Counted from the first letter of the stretch, positions 43,956-56,031 are shown. The stretch is 64,000 nucleotides of DNA from Cycas panzhihuaensis (GCA_023213395.1 CM041465.1:136345741-136409740), one strand, 5' to 3'. Translations and numbers: made by a program. The notes: generated by a model from the sequence alone, not told the origin.

Positions 43956-44760
43956 ATGGTTGCCATACATATGCTTAATGCTTGTACCATAAGGCTAAGC
44001 AAGACAATCAAATTATCAAGAATGGAAAAGAATCACAAAAAATCTCTTGATAATGAATGAGTTATGGGGATATGTTTCTGGAAGAATCCCCAATCCTATA
44101 CTTGTGGTTAATAATAATCAACCTGCATCGGTGGATCTTGTTGCTGCATGGGAGGCCAAAGACGAAATTGCTTTGGCTTTCATTCGTATGGTTGTGGACA
44201 TACATGTAGACCAAAATATTTCTTCTGCACTATCTTCTAAAGAAGCATGGGACACCTTGTCCTCTTTGTATGAAAGGCGAGATGAAGCTCGCATTTTGAT
44301 GATAAAAGCAAAATTGTACTCCATCAAATTTGTAAAGCCAATGTCGGCATTCATGTCCTCTATTAAGGAGGTTTGTAATGAATTAACTACTTTAGGTAGT
44401 CCAGCTACTAGAGATGAAATCATTGCCTCCATCACAAAAGCATTACCAAAGGACTACAACGGCTTTATATCATCAACTACACGAGATGGTTCACTAAGGG
44501 GATGACATTCAATCAACTTGAAAGCTTATTGCTTCAAGAAGAACAAATTTATGCTAAAGATAATGAAGAACCATCTACAACAGGTGCTTTCACAGCAAGG
44601 GCAAAGACAAATCAAAAATCCAAAACTGCATTCACAAAGCAGTTTGGAAATATGAACATTGGATCTTCCAAGTCCAATGTAGTATGCCATTATTGTGGCA
44701 AACCTGGCCACATTGCACCTGAGTGCAAAAAGAAGCAAGCAGATCTTCAAAGATAGCAGC
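43956..44760 (+). pseudogene. copia gag of element G
   Basis: It opens MVAIHMLNACTIRLSK at 43956, with a frame change near 44010. It is open from 44047: WGYVSGRIPNPILVVNN, then SKEAWDTLSSLYERRDEARI. A second frame change near 44500 leads to MTFNQLESLLLQEEQIYAKD and the CCHC knuckle CHYCGKPGHIAPEC (about 44688-44730). A stop (TAG at about 44754) and a further frame change precede the Gln/Arg-Gly tail. Confidence 0.85.
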
Positions 44761-47700
44761 AGCCACAGGGTCAAAAAGCGGCGACCACAGGGTCAAAGAC
44801 AACAGCAGCCACGACATCAGTTTCAACAAAGGTGCCAACAGTCAGATCAGCAGCACAATCCCCCTCGACCAAATCGAGGTGCCTATCAAGGAGGTCCAAG
44901 AGGAGGGGGGGGGTCAAAGAGGTGGCTACCAACGCCATTCTAATCAGTATGCCAATGATGACAAACTACTTTGTGCATACCAATCATCCAACATTGACAA
45001 CACTTGGATTGTCGATTCAGGAGCTTCTCGACATATGACAGGGAGTGAAGAACTCCTTTGCAACATCAAGGAAGGTAAAGGTCAATCAGTGACTTTTGGA
45101 AATGCTGAATCAGTTGAGATTTCAGGAATAGGCACCATAGCTCCTTTTCATTCTCCTCAAAATCCTTCCTCATCATTTCCCAACAGTGATGCCTACTTCA
45201 TTCCTTCTATGGAGAAGAATCTGCTATCTGTTAGCCAGATGAACAAGCAACATATGAGCATACTATTTAAAAATGGGAAATGTATCATTCGTGACAAAGA
45301 TGATCAGATCGTAGCTGTAGCCCACGAGGATCAAGGTCTTTACAAGTTGGATGCCAATAACATTACTCTTGATTCTGCTTACTCTGGTTCCACATCTTTG
45401 TCAAAAATTCAATTATGGCATCATCGTCTAGGACATTTAAGCCTAGACAATCTGAAGCAGATGATATACAAAAGCATGGTGTATGGGCTTCCAAAGATGT
45501 ATGGTTCAAAATGTCTTTGCGAAGCTTGCATAATGGGGACACAACATCGGCTGCCTTTTCCTAAAGGCAAAGCATGGCGTGCATCTTATCCTTTGCAATT
45601 AGTTCACTCAGACTTGTGTGGACCCATGTCCACTCCTTTGGAGGAGCATTGTACTACATATCTTTTATTGATGACTTCTCTCACAAAGTCGGGTCTACTT
45701 CCTAAAGCATAAATCAAGCCTTCTCCAAGTTCAAAGAGTTCAAGGCGGAAGTAGAAAATGAATCGGCTACTCAATTGGCACATTAAGGTCGATAATGGAG
45801 GTGTATTCACTTCAAATGGATTCAACCAATTTTGCAAGGATAATGGAATTCGGAGACAACTCGACTCCTCATACTCCTCAAAGAAATGGAGTCTCAAGAG
45901 GATGAATAGAACTACGGCTAATAAAGCGAACAATGATGCATGCAAAAGGGCTTCCAAGAGTTTCTTGGGCGAAGCATTTCATACAAATTTGCCTATGTGG
46001 CCAATCAAAGTCCTACAATTAGTCACCAATATCACACACGAGGAGGCATGGTGCGGTAAGAAGCCAACTATCAGCCATTTGAGGACATTCGGATGTACTG
46101 CGTATATGCACATACCAGATCAACAAAGAACAAAGTTGGACAAACATAGCCTTAAATGCATCTTTGTAGGATATGCAATCCATAGCAAAGCCTACAAGTT
46201 GTATGATCCAGTTGGGAGGAAAATGCATCTCTCAAGAGATGTAATCTTTGTTGAGCATGATAAAAAAGAGTTGGATATGGCATCAATCCAACCCCCCATT
46301 GACAAAGGGAAAAAGATTGTTGAGGACTTCCCTTCCCCTCAATCTTACACACCATGTTCTTCATCTGCACCTTCTGTACCATCTACTTCATCTTCATCTA
46401 CTCCACTTGAACCTTCCACTTCATCTTCTACTACTCTTACACTTAGACCAGAAGATATTGAGGTTCATGCCACATCACTTCAGAAGTTACCTAAGTGGTA
46501 CACTCAGACGGTACAGGATGGTCATATCATTGAAGGGAAACGTCCATCAAAGTATCGAAGAAACAAACTTTGCACTTATGGCTGAAGTGCTTTCTACTAA
46601 TGAGCCTACTACCTTTGCAGAGGCTTCACAAAGTGATAGTTGGAAAGCTGCCATGGATGAGGAGATTCAATCCATTCACAAGATTGGTACTTGGGACTTG
46701 GTCGAATTGCCTCCATACAAACAGGCAATCAGTTGTAAATGGGTCTACAAGACCAAATTCCATTCTGATGGGACACTCAAGCGACATAAAGCAAGACTTG
46801 TAGCAAAGGGGTTTAAACAAAAAGAAGGAATTGATTACGAGGAGACCTTTGCACCTGTAGCAAACATGAACGCCATCAGACTTCTCTTGGCCTTAGCTGC
46901 ACAATGCAAATGGGCCGTATATCAGATGGACGTGAAGAGCGCCTTCCTCAACGACGATCTTCAAGAGGAGGTATACTTGGAGCAACCTCCTGGTTACAAG
47001 GAACAAGGCAAGGAGCATTTGGTATGTCGCCTCAAGAAGGCTTTGTATGGCTTGAAGCAAGCTCCTAGGGCATGGTAATAAAAGCGATGAATATTTTTTG
47101 AGACATGGGTTTCATCAATCCACATCTGATCCAAACTTGTATATCAAACATGATCATCACCATGTCATTTATATTGCCTTGTATGTAGATGACTTAGTGA
47201 TCACGGGTGATGACACTAAGCTCATCAATGTTCTCCAAGATGATTTGAAGAGAAGTTTTGAGATGGTGATCTTGGACTTCTCCATTACTTTCTAGGCTTT
47301 GAGGTATGGCGTGACTGAGCTATATCTTCATTTCCCAAGCCAAATATTCTTGGGACATCTTGCAGAGATTCAGGATGCACGACTGCAAGACGGCGCCTAC
47401 ACCCATGGAGACCGGCACCAAGCTTTCTCTTAATGAGGAAGCTGAATCAGCAGATTCCACTCTTTATCGACAGTTGATTGGTAGCTTGATATATCTCACC
47501 AACACTCGTCCAGACATTTCATTTGCAGTTGGGATTTGCTCTCGTTACATGTCTCAACCCAATCAGATACCTTTGGAATGCAAGAAAAGCATACTCAATT
47601 ATATCAAAGGAACATTGCGGCTTGGACTTGAGTATGTACCTAAGGAGAACTTCACTTTGGAGGGTTCTCGATTACGATTAGGCGGGATGCTAGGATAGCG

Positions 47701-48120
47701 GGAGATCAACCTCGGGATCTGCTTTTCCCTTGGTTCGTGATTGTTTCGTGGTGTTGCAAGAAGCAACCCAATGTTACCTTGTCCTCCAGGCGGAATACAA
47801 ATTGCCGATCGGTGCACTTGTGAGGCTATCCGGCCGACGGATTCTTGGTGAGCTTGGATTTCAAAGCAGCAGCCCGACCTTCATTGTTCATTGTGACAAT
47901 CAGAGCCCTCAAGCTAACTAAGAATCCAGTTTTCCACGCACGGACCATGCATATTGAAGTTCACCACCATTTCATCGAGGAGCATGTACACAGTGGTGAG
48001 ATCACACTTCAATATCGACCAACGGAGCAACAGACGGCAGATATCTTTACCAAGTCACTTGGTAGAGACAAATTTGTAAAATTTAGAGATGGTCTTGGTG
48101 TCCGACTTAACATTATAAGC
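44761..48120 (+). pseudogene. copia pol of element G
   Basis: Protease TWIVDSGASRHMTG is intact (about 45000-45040). Pre-integrase LWHHRLGHLS and CLCEACIMGTQ and the first integrase Asp (HSDLCGP) lie in one frame to about 45712. The integrase centre is damaged (VDNGGVFTS, frame change; the segment with the catalytic Glu is altered). The integrase end and RT start are open in 45758-46585, and RT in 46248-47078 (QMDVKSAFLNDD, ALYGLKQAPRAW). YVDDLVITGDD is at 47180-47215. RNase H is scattered (ARTMHIEVHHHFIEEHVHSG and TADIFTKSLG near 47940-48070). At least six lesions. Confidence 0.88.
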
Positions 48121-48131
48121 GATAAAGGGGG

Positions 48132-48696
48132 TGTTAAACCTTATGTTTAAATGTTAAGTTAATGTACTTTATTTTCATGTAATATATGCACTTTTACTTT
48201 AGGGGTGACTTATCACTTAAGTGATAAAGTGCACACCCACATTCTTTCTAGTGACACAACGTTGTCACTAAAGGGTCAATGGATCCTCATGCACTTTTGC
48301 TCATGATCCAAGTCATGTATCTTGGATGTTTGACACTTGTCAAACATCCAAGGCCTTAGGTGAGGATCCAAGGCTTGATCCAAGTCATGTATCTTGGATG
48401 TTTGACACTTGTCAAACATCCAAGGCCTTAGGTCTCTCATTTCACTCTATATAATGAGACCTCTCCTCATTGTCTCACAAGGAGAGTAAGAGTTGTATTG
48501 TTGTGCTATCAGTTTGCTAATCAAACTGTTTCTTCTTGGGAGCTTGGACCAATTCCAACTCCACATATTGGGTATCATTTTCTCTTGCTCCTATTTCTCT
48601 TTGCATTGTTTATGCTTTCATGCTTTCATGCATTTGCAGTATTATGCTTGTACTTATGATCTTGGGACTAATGTGGCCTCATGCCCATTTTCCACA
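48132..48696 (+). repeat. 3' LTR of element G
   Basis: 565 bases ending TTTTCCACA, then three bases ttt, then the TRIM. It carries the same internal duplication as the 5' LTR. Confidence 0.95.
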
Positions 48697-48699
48697 TTT

Positions 48700-48979
48700 A
48701 CCCGTTTTCGCCGTCACACCAAAACCCCGGGGTAGTAGTGGAGAGGACTCCGCGGGATTTTAACACGCCCCGCCGCGGTGACGTTCCACAACCCATAACG
48801 ACTCCGGCCGTTGACCACATGGGAATTCAGCACCGTGAGCCCCACCACGGGACGGATTTGCCGCACATCGTGAGGGGGCGGGATTCGTTTCTACGACGCC
48901 GGCTCTGATACCAACCCGTTTTCGCCGTCACACCAAAACCCCGGGGTAGTAGTGGAGAGGACTCCGCGGGATTTTAACA
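48700..48979 (-). mobile_element. TRIM/SMART-type miniature LTR element, GC-rich
   Basis: Two identical 66-base direct repeats (48700-48765 and 48914-48979) flank 148 bases. On the minus strand each repeat starts TGTTAAAATCCC and ends AAAACGGGT. The 5' copy is followed directly by TGGTATCAGAGCC (48901-48913), a perfect initiator-tRNA-Met PBS. The 3' copy is preceded by GGCGGGGCG, a purine tract. There is no reading frame of note. The size and layout fit terminal-repeat retrotransposons in miniature. It needs another element's proteins to move. Confidence 0.85.
48901..48913 (-). other. Primer-binding site of the TRIM
   Basis: TGGTATCAGAGCC on the minus strand, directly next to the 66-base repeat. 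Confidence 0.88.
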
Positions 48980-50540
48980 CTTTTAACATCCATTTGGTAC
49001 AAAGACCATTTGCATTGAGTAGTTAAGGCTATAACAACTCTGATGGTGTTTATGTTGGTGACAAGTGCAAATGTCTCGTCATAATTGATGCCTTCCCACA
49101 GTTTGAATCCTTTTGTGATGAGGCGAGCCTTATCTTGCTCAATGGTGCCATTAGATCAAAACTTGGTTTTATATATCCACTTGGAACTGATGGCCTATTT
49201 GCCTTTTGGCAATTCGACCAAATTCCATGTGCTATTCTGATGAATAGAATGGATCTCATCATCCATTGCAACTTTCCACTTTTCATTTGTACATGCCTTC
49301 TCAAAAGTGGAAGGCTCTTGAGTACTAAGCACTTTAGCCATGACTGCATAGTTAATAGTAGTTTGAGGCTGCATTTTGGATGGGGGTTTGCCTTCAACAG
49401 TTTGTGCACCTGCAATAGTTTGCATATACCATTTAGGTAACGTTTTCGTTGATGTAGAGGTTACTTCAATATCCTATGATGGTAAAGGTTGTTGGATCTC
49501 AAAAGTGCTGCCAGGATTGGATGAAGGAACCGTGGAAGATGACAAGGAAGGAAAAGCAGGTGCTAATGAATGACATGGTGTAGAAGAGGTTGAGGGAGCA
49601 GAATCCTCAACTATTGCTTTGCCTTTATCAAGGGAGATTGAAATCAAATTGAGGTCCAACTCCCTATTTTCTTTTGCAAAGACAACGTCTCAAGATACAT
49701 GCATCTTTTTGACAATGGGATCATATAGTCTATAGGCTTTGTTGCCAGTAGCATATCTAATAAAGATGCATTTGAGACTCTTATCATCAAACTTACATCT
49801 TTGCTCTTAGAGAATATTCACTTAAGCTGGGTACCTGAAAGTGCAAAGATGGATGACCACAGGTTTTTGGCCAGTCCAGGCCTCAGGTGTCTTGTTCAGA
49901 CTATAGTAATGGAACTCTAATTAGAAAAGTAAGTAATAGTGTGGCCTACTTCTATTTAGTATGACTGAGTGAGACCTTGTCCGTGCATCATGGACTTTGT
50001 CTTATTGATAAGAGTTTTGTTCATTCTTTTTTCCACACCATTTTGCTGACGTGTATAAGAGGCAGGAAATTGGCATTTGATGCCATTTTGAATGCAAAAC
50101 TGATTAAAGTCCTTGGATGTGTACTCACCACCATTGTCAGAGCAAAGTGTCTTGATTCACATGCTTGACTTATTTTCCACTGCAAATTTAAATTCTTTAA
50201 ACTTATTAAGTGCTTTTGATTTGTGCATGAGGAAATAAATCCACATTTTGTGTGAGTAATCATCAATAAAGTTGATGAAATTTAGAGCTCCTCCAAGTGA
50301 TTTTGTAGACATGGGTTCAAGGATGTCTGAATGAAATTACTATAGTAAGTGTTGAGCTCTCGAGGTCTTACCTTTCTGAAAAGGTTCCCGATGTTATTTT
50401 CCCATTAGGCAAGTTCCACATAGGTAGTTAACTACTGAAATTTTTGGATAAGCCCAACACCATATTTTGTCTATACATTAATCTAATGTTGTCTAGGTTT
50501 AGATGACCTAGTCTTTCATGTCATAATTGACTTTTGTTTG
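48980..50540 (-). pseudogene. copia RT start, integrase and pre-integrase of element F
   Basis: Minus strand. RT start: INYAVMAKVLSTQEPSTFEK, then WKVAMDDEIHSIHQNSTWNL and VELPKGK (49195-49425). Linker with Ser/Pro runs (49474-49659). Integrase remnants: KRMNKTLINKTKSMMHGQG (about 49990-50040) and a DNGGEYTSKDF-like segment near 50130. Pre-integrase: HERLGHLNLDNIRLMYRQNM (about 50455-50520). Many stops. The similarity ends at about 50540. Confidence 0.8.
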
Positions 50541-50689
50541 GAGAATGTGAGACTAAGGGTTATGACTACATGCTCTTATGATTATGATCATGCGTTACAT
50601 TTCAATCTTAATGATGAATGTTTCCATGTTGATGTAATTAGATCTTGTAGTATTTATAAGGTGTTTGATGATTGACCTTATGATAATAT
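50541..50689. other. Short unclassified flank left of element H
   Basis: AT-rich with a TATTTATAAGG box near 50651. Together with 56249-56267 it may be the LTR into which H inserted (see findings). Confidence 0.3.
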
Positions 50690-50901
50690 TGTTGAAAATT
50701 GAATTGAAGAAAATGAATGATCTTCATTGATTCATGAGAGAGGAATGGTCTCTCTTATATACAACTAATTTACATAACAAATCCAGTACATGTGTGACAA
50801 GTGTCACTTTAAGACAAAAGAGGGACAACGACACATAGCCCTCAATTTACATAAAGGTCACTATAGTACAAGCCTTAGGATAAAACATTAATATTCTAAC
50901 A
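50690..50901 (-). repeat. 3' LTR of element H
   Basis: TGTTAGAATATT...TTTTCAACA on the minus strand, aligned over its full length with 56032-56243. Confidence 0.92.
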
Positions 50902-50916
50902 CCCTCTCTTAATGTT

Positions 50917-52063
50917 TTATCCTTTATTTTTCATTCCAAGCAGATCTTTGAAATATTGAAATTTATCTTTTGATAATGGCTTTGTGAAGATATCTGTAAC
51001 TTGCTGATTACTACTGTAATATTGTAAGTTTATTTCTTTATTCTGGAACTTTTCCCTAACGAAGCGATGATGAACTTCTATGTGTTTGGTCTTTGCATAG
51101 AAGACAGGATTTTTGGTGAGTTTGATAAAACTTTGGTTATCACAGTAGATTGTAGTTGCTTTTTGACAACTTTGATTTAGATCCTTTAAGAGTTGTCTTA
51201 AGCAAATTGCTTTACATGTTGCACTTATTGCAAATTTATACTCTGCTTTTGTTAAGGACATAGCTACTGTTGGTTGTTTTTACTACTCCATGATGTTATA
51301 GTTGTTCCTAGAAAGCAGTAGCTTGATGTGGGCTTTCTTTCCTGAGGTTCTCTTGCCCAGTTAGAGTCAGTGAATCCAATTAAGCCTAGTTTGTCTTCTT
51401 TGGTATATTGCAATCTAAGGTTTAATGTGCCTTTGATGTATTTTAAGATTCATTTTGCAACATTCTAGTGAATAGTCTTTGGGCTGTGCATAAACCTAGA
51501 AATGACTCCGACAGAAAAAGATATGTTTAGTCTAGTGGCTATCAAGTAAATGAGACTTCCAACAAGCTATCTGAAGAGAGTTTTATTCACTTTTTGATGG
51601 TTGGTTTCATCAATAATTAGAACACAACCTGTTTTCATAACTCTAGCACATGGATTACATTCTTCCATATTGAATTCTTTGAGAAAATTCTTGGCATACT
51701 TAGATTGTGAGATAAAGATGCCACTTTCTGTTTGTTTAATTTCTATACCAAGATAATAATGAAGTGTACCCATGCCAGTTATTTCAAAGTTGCTTTCCAT
51801 CTGTGCTCTTACCCAACTGATGGTTTTTTAATCATTGCCTGTAACAATTAAGTCATCTACATATACCACAATTCTGGTAATTGGGTCTTTTTGTTTTTTA
51901 ACATAAAGGTTTGGTTTGGCTTCACATCTACTAAAGCCTCTCTTCTAAAGATGATGATTTAGTTTTGCATACCACGCTCGAGGTGCTTGTTTTAGGCTCT
52001 ACAGGGCTTTCTTTAAATTGCAGACCAAATATTCTCCTTCTTTCTTTTTGTACCCTGGTGGTT
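50917..52063 (-). pseudogene. copia RT end and RNase H of element H
   Basis: RNase H (50917-51261): SLTKAEYKFAISATCKAICL, YCDNQSFIKLTKNPVFYAKT, KHIEVHHRFVREKFQNKEIN and QQVTDIFTKPLSKDK. RT end (51567-51800): ESNFEITGMGTLHYYLGIEI. The catalytic YVDDLIVTGND is intact on the minus strand at about 51840-51875. LKQAPRAWYAKLN lies near 51960. Stops separate these pieces. Confidence 0.85.
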
Positions 52064-52540
52064 TGTAGAAAACCAAATTACTCAGTCTTGCCGACTTAGA
52101 AGCATTGTTCTAGCCGACTTACAGGTGATATTCAAGCTAGTGTTTCACCCTATCCTAGTCAACCTCTTTATGGAGGTAGAATCCAACTTTATAAGGGACT
52201 CAAGAGCATCATTCCCAAGCATCCCAGCACTGATTTGGCAAGATATTTTTGGCCTTTAAGGCAACAATACTTCGTCCCTTTGGGTAGTAGTATTTGGAGG
52301 CCACCTTGCCTTGAAGAGGGAGCATCCTTTTGGCCCCAAATACTATGCTTTAATTGATATTGCATTACCCTATATTTTGTGATATTTTGCTCATTCATTC
52401 ACCATTTACCTTGTGACTTGGGCAACCCTCTTTCTTACTCATTATTACTGCATTGTTATTATATTTTGTTATCACTTGCCATGTATTATTTTTATTTGGA
52501 GTGCAGATAATTCGGATCCAAGCGAATCTTGTTGCTAGAT
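52064..52540. other. Foreign insertion inside RT of element H
   Basis: RT codons for VYIEQP end at about 52541 and those for QPPGYKKKEG resume at about 52063, with about 475 bases of unrelated sequence between. The edges share a GGTGGTTTG/GATGGTTG-like sequence. There are no clear inverted repeats and no coding similarity. The left part holds two CCGACTTA motifs about 22 bases apart. Confidence 0.55.
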
Positions 52541-54530
52541 GGTTGTTCTATATAGACTTCTTCACTAGGTTCACCATTCAGGAAGGGGCTTTTCAGATTT
52601 AGTTGAACAATTTCCCATCCATATTGAGTTGTCAAAGCTATAACTGTATAGATAGTTATTAACTTTGCCACATGAGCAAACGTTTCTTCATAATCATTGC
52701 CTGTAGTTTGAGTATATCCTTTTACCACAAATCAGGCTTTATATTTTTCCATACTTCTAACTTTTCTTTTATTTTGTACACCCATTTGCAACCTATAACA
52801 AGTTTACCTTCGGGTGGAGGAACTAATTCCGAGGTATTGTTTTGATTTATGGAGTCCATTTCTTTGTCCATGGCTTCTTGTCATTATGCTTTCTGATAAG
52901 CTTCTTCAATACTTTGAGGCCTGATTGAATAAGCCAATGCTTGATGTTTTTGAGACTTGGTTCTGTGCTCAAATACATCTTTTTTTTATTCCTCTATAGC
53001 TTTTAGATACTGTTTAGGTAATCTTCTTTCTAAGATATTCACCTATCTTCTGTTCCAAACAAAGTTTTTGATTCTTCTTAATATTCTATTTCTTCCTGTT
53101 CCTAAGGAGTTGAGTCTTCCTTATTTGTTTTGTCATTACTAGCAGATTCTACATTTTCTTCCAATATTATGCCTTTTTGAGAATATACAGTATTTTTACT
53201 GATTGAAATACCCTCATCAAAGGTTACATCTCTGCTTACATAGATTTTTTTTTTTTGTTTTCACATCTGTGCAATGGTAGGCTTTTGACTTGGTACTATA
53301 CCCGACCATAATTCATCCAATGCTCTTGTCATCTAATTTTGTTCTTTTTTGAGTTGGAATATGCACATAAGCAATGCTTTCAAAAGTTCTTAGATGATTT
53401 ACATTTGATTTCCTATCTATCCATGCTTCTTCTGGACTAATTTTGTAAAGCACTTATGTGGGGCTTCTATTTATTTGATGAATAACAGTATTAATTGCTT
53501 CAACCCAATATTTGAGACATCTTTTTCTTTTATCATGCATCACACCATCTTTGTTATAGCCCTATTCAATCTTTCAGCTATTCCATTTGATTGTGGAGTA
53601 TATGGAGTAGTGATTTGTCTATAGATGCCATGCATTTTACAAAAAATTGAAAATTCATTTGAAACATATTCTCCACCTCCATCTGTTCTAAGTGTTTTGA
53701 TCTTGTGTTCACTTTCTAAGTCAACTTGAATTTTAAAATCTTTGAAGCAATCAAGAGCTTCTGATTTACTAAAGATAAATACTCAAAACTTTTCTGGTGA
53801 AATCATCTATGAATGTGAGAAAATACCTGAAACCATTAACAGAGTTTGGTGTGATTGGTCCACATATATCACTATGAACCAATTCTTATTTTTCTTTCAT
53901 TCTCCAATTACTTTCTTGAAATGGTGTTTTGTGTTACTTGCTTAACATGCAACTTTTGTAGACAGAGGAGTTTATTGTAAAGTTAGCAAGCAATCCATTA
54001 ACCATAGCAAGATTATTATTGTTCTGAACAACAAAAGTTTTTACATAAGAGACGATAGGAGTATAAACTAATTATAAAGGTTGTCAGTTTCTATCCCTTT
54101 AATGATGATCTCACCCCCTTTTTTGGTATCATGAACATAACACTTTCCATCTTCATGGAATATTATTTGAAGTTTTTTCTTTTTAAATTATGATACTGAA
54201 AGAAGATTTTTTTTCAAACTTGGAACGAACAGAACACTGGCAATCTTTTTGACATCTTGCTTGATTTTAATTACTATGGTTCATTTGCCTTTAATCTTTA
54301 GAGTATAGTCATCGCCAAGCTCAATAGTTTTGTTTGTTGGGTATGGGAGTAGAGTTTCGAACCAGTCTTCTCTCCCAGTCATGTGATTTGAGGCTCTAGA
54401 GTCAATGAACCAATTTTCGCTGTAACAAGCACATGAGACTAAGGCAACAACAAAGGCGGTTTCTTCTTCGTTTTCATTGTTGGACTTTTCATTACTATAA
54501 TTTCTTTCAACACGCTTTTGTTATGAAATT
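52541..54530 (-). pseudogene. copia protease, integrase and RT start of element H
   Basis: The RT start reads MVKGYTQTTGNDYEETFAHV and VQLNLKSPFLNGEPSEEVYI (52492-52728). Integrase is recognisable in decayed form: KTLRTDGGGEYVSNEFSIF-like (about 53640-53700) and TPQSNGIAERLNRAITKMV-like near 53560-53610. The protease near 54385-54400 reads NWFIDSRASNHMTG, with Gly to Arg in DSGA. Stops occur throughout, and there is no long open frame. Confidence 0.75.
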
Positions 54531-55395
54531 TTAACACTTTTATAAAAGCAATTGCTTGGGAGGTGCCCATATCTACCACAATAATAAGAAGGATGACTTT
54601 CTATTGTTCTACACTCTGCAATAATATGATTTGATCTTCCACAATGATAACATACCGAGGTGTTTGTTGACCTTCCTTTGCCGGGTCCTATCCTTTGATG
54701 AATTTTTCTCTGTTAGTTCTTATGTCTGTTGATCTTCCTCTTGTTCCTATTCCTCGTTCGCCAATTCTGAGTGTTGAAAGAAAGGTTTCTTCGACTTCTG
54801 TTTCCTCCTCATATCTTTGAATCCTTTGCTTTTGTTGAAGGTGGTGTCTGCATAGGGTATTGAATGACATACTACTAGCTTTTTCCCCAACAACAAGCGT
54901 ATTTACTAGATTGCCAAATGATTTTGGTAATTTGTTAAGTATTAAGCGAACAATTTCAGTATCTGATGCTGATTCACATGTAAAGGTGAGATTATCTTTG
55001 ATTTCTACCAATTTTGTAATGAAATCTGCAACTTGTTCTCCCTCTAGTAAGTGGAGACGATATAGTTGTTCTCTTAGAGTAATGATATAGGCCTCATGTT
55101 TTTGACTATACAGTGATGCAAGGGCTTTTTAGGCTTCAATTGAGGAGGTGGTTTCACTAATATGAGTCAAGACTGAAGCATTTATAGATAGAGTAATTAT
55201 GGCTAATGCCTACCTATCTCTGTCCTCCCAATTAGCAATTTTAACAATATCTCCAATGGCTGGTTTCTTTTCTTTTTTAGTAACAATATCTTGTGTATTT
55301 TTTGCAACCAAAAGCTCTTTCATTTTAATTTTTCAAGTAGCATAATTTTGACCTATTAGCTTATTTGACTCGCTCAAAGAGTAGGTTGAAGCCAT
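54531..55395 (-). pseudogene. copia gag of element H
   Basis: The start at 55393-55395 reads MASTYSLSESNKLIGQNYAT, then a stop, then KIKMKELLVAKNTQDIV and copia gag sequence to a long open piece (54688-55011: FTCESASDTEIVRLILNKLP, MSFNTLCRHHL). Two zinc knuckles follow: CYHCGRSNHIIAEC (about 54610-54660) and a second whose first Cys is changed (SYYCGRYGHLPSNC, about 54560-54600). Non-functional through at least three stops. Confidence 0.8.
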
Positions 55396-56019
55396 TTTGT
55401 AGTGAATTGGAAGGAAAAAAAATGTAGATTGAGATTTTTGGTAACGGTGACGAGTCAAGTCTGTATGACCGTACGAATGCACGAAAAGGGTACAGGTGTA
55501 CATAACTCGAAAAATCTCCCTCAAAAGATAGATCTTGACTTTATCTACAAGGATCTGTAGTTCTTGCATTGAGAGAAGAAAAGCTTGAAATGCAAAGGGG
55601 CGGCTAGGGTTTAATTCACTCTTTTGCTCATAACTTAAAAAATTTTTAGTGAAATCTTGAAAACTTGCACTTGATAGAAAGCTTACAGTCTGAGGAAGAT
55701 TTTAAAACCACTTACTATCTCTGAAACGAAAAAAATGGAAAAAAATTTGCTAAAGAAGGTTCAAACTCGAGCTTAGGGTTTTTTGCGATTTCTCGCTTAT
55801 CGAGGCAGAATTTATGAATGCTTCTTTGGGACAACAAGCTCTACTCCTTGAGATGTCTCTGTTGATATAATTTCGCACAATTTTGTACTGCTTCATCCTC
55901 TCTTCAAATTGTGTTCTTTCTCTCCTTCAAATCTCTATCACCTTGCTCTTTGCTCAATTTCTTAAGCAAACAATATTTAACACCTTAGTTTAGCCTCTCT
56001 TTGACTTTTTGTTAGACCT
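55396..56019 (-). other. Leader of element H
   Basis: About 620 bases without coding similarity, far shorter than the leaders of B, D, E and G. Confidence 0.6.
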
Positions 56020-56031
56020 GCTTTGATACCA
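56020..56031 (-). other. Primer-binding site of element H
   Basis: TGGTATCAAAGC on the minus strand, one base from the initiator-tRNA-Met complement, directly next to the LTR. Confidence 0.85.

Larger units (their letters stand above)
41346..48696 (+). mobile_element. Ty1/copia element G (young LTRs, damaged coding region)
   Basis: LTRs at 41346-41912 (567 bases) and 48132-48696 (565 bases), nearly identical by eye (about two substitutions and a short indel). PBS at 41915-41926, leader to 43955, gag and pol to about 48120, polypurine tract AAAGGGGG just before the 3' LTR. The target bases ctttt (41341-41345) recur at 48980-48984, beyond the TRIM. The coding region holds multiple frameshifts. 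Confidence 0.93.
39883..50540 (-). mobile_element. Old Ty1/copia element F (minus strand), split by G and the TRIM
   Basis: A 3' LTR remnant (39883-40135) borders element D. A purine tract (CCAGGGGGATC at about 40135-40143, minus strand) is followed by RNase H and RT (40140-41345). After the insertion of G plus the TRIM (41346-48979), RT resumes exactly at the break (48980) and continues into integrase and pre-integrase to about 50540, where it is truncated. Protease, gag and 5' LTR are missing. Protein motifs are more divergent than in B, D and E. Confidence 0.85.

Noticed and set aside
48700-48979. Possible GC-rich promoter or CpG island of a host gene
   Set aside because: Identical terminal repeats with PBS and purine tract explain it as a TRIM element, and no gene follows.
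48700-48979. Cassandra-type element with 5S rRNA promoter
   Set aside because: The terminal repeats are only 66 bases and I see no 5S-like A-box or C-box.
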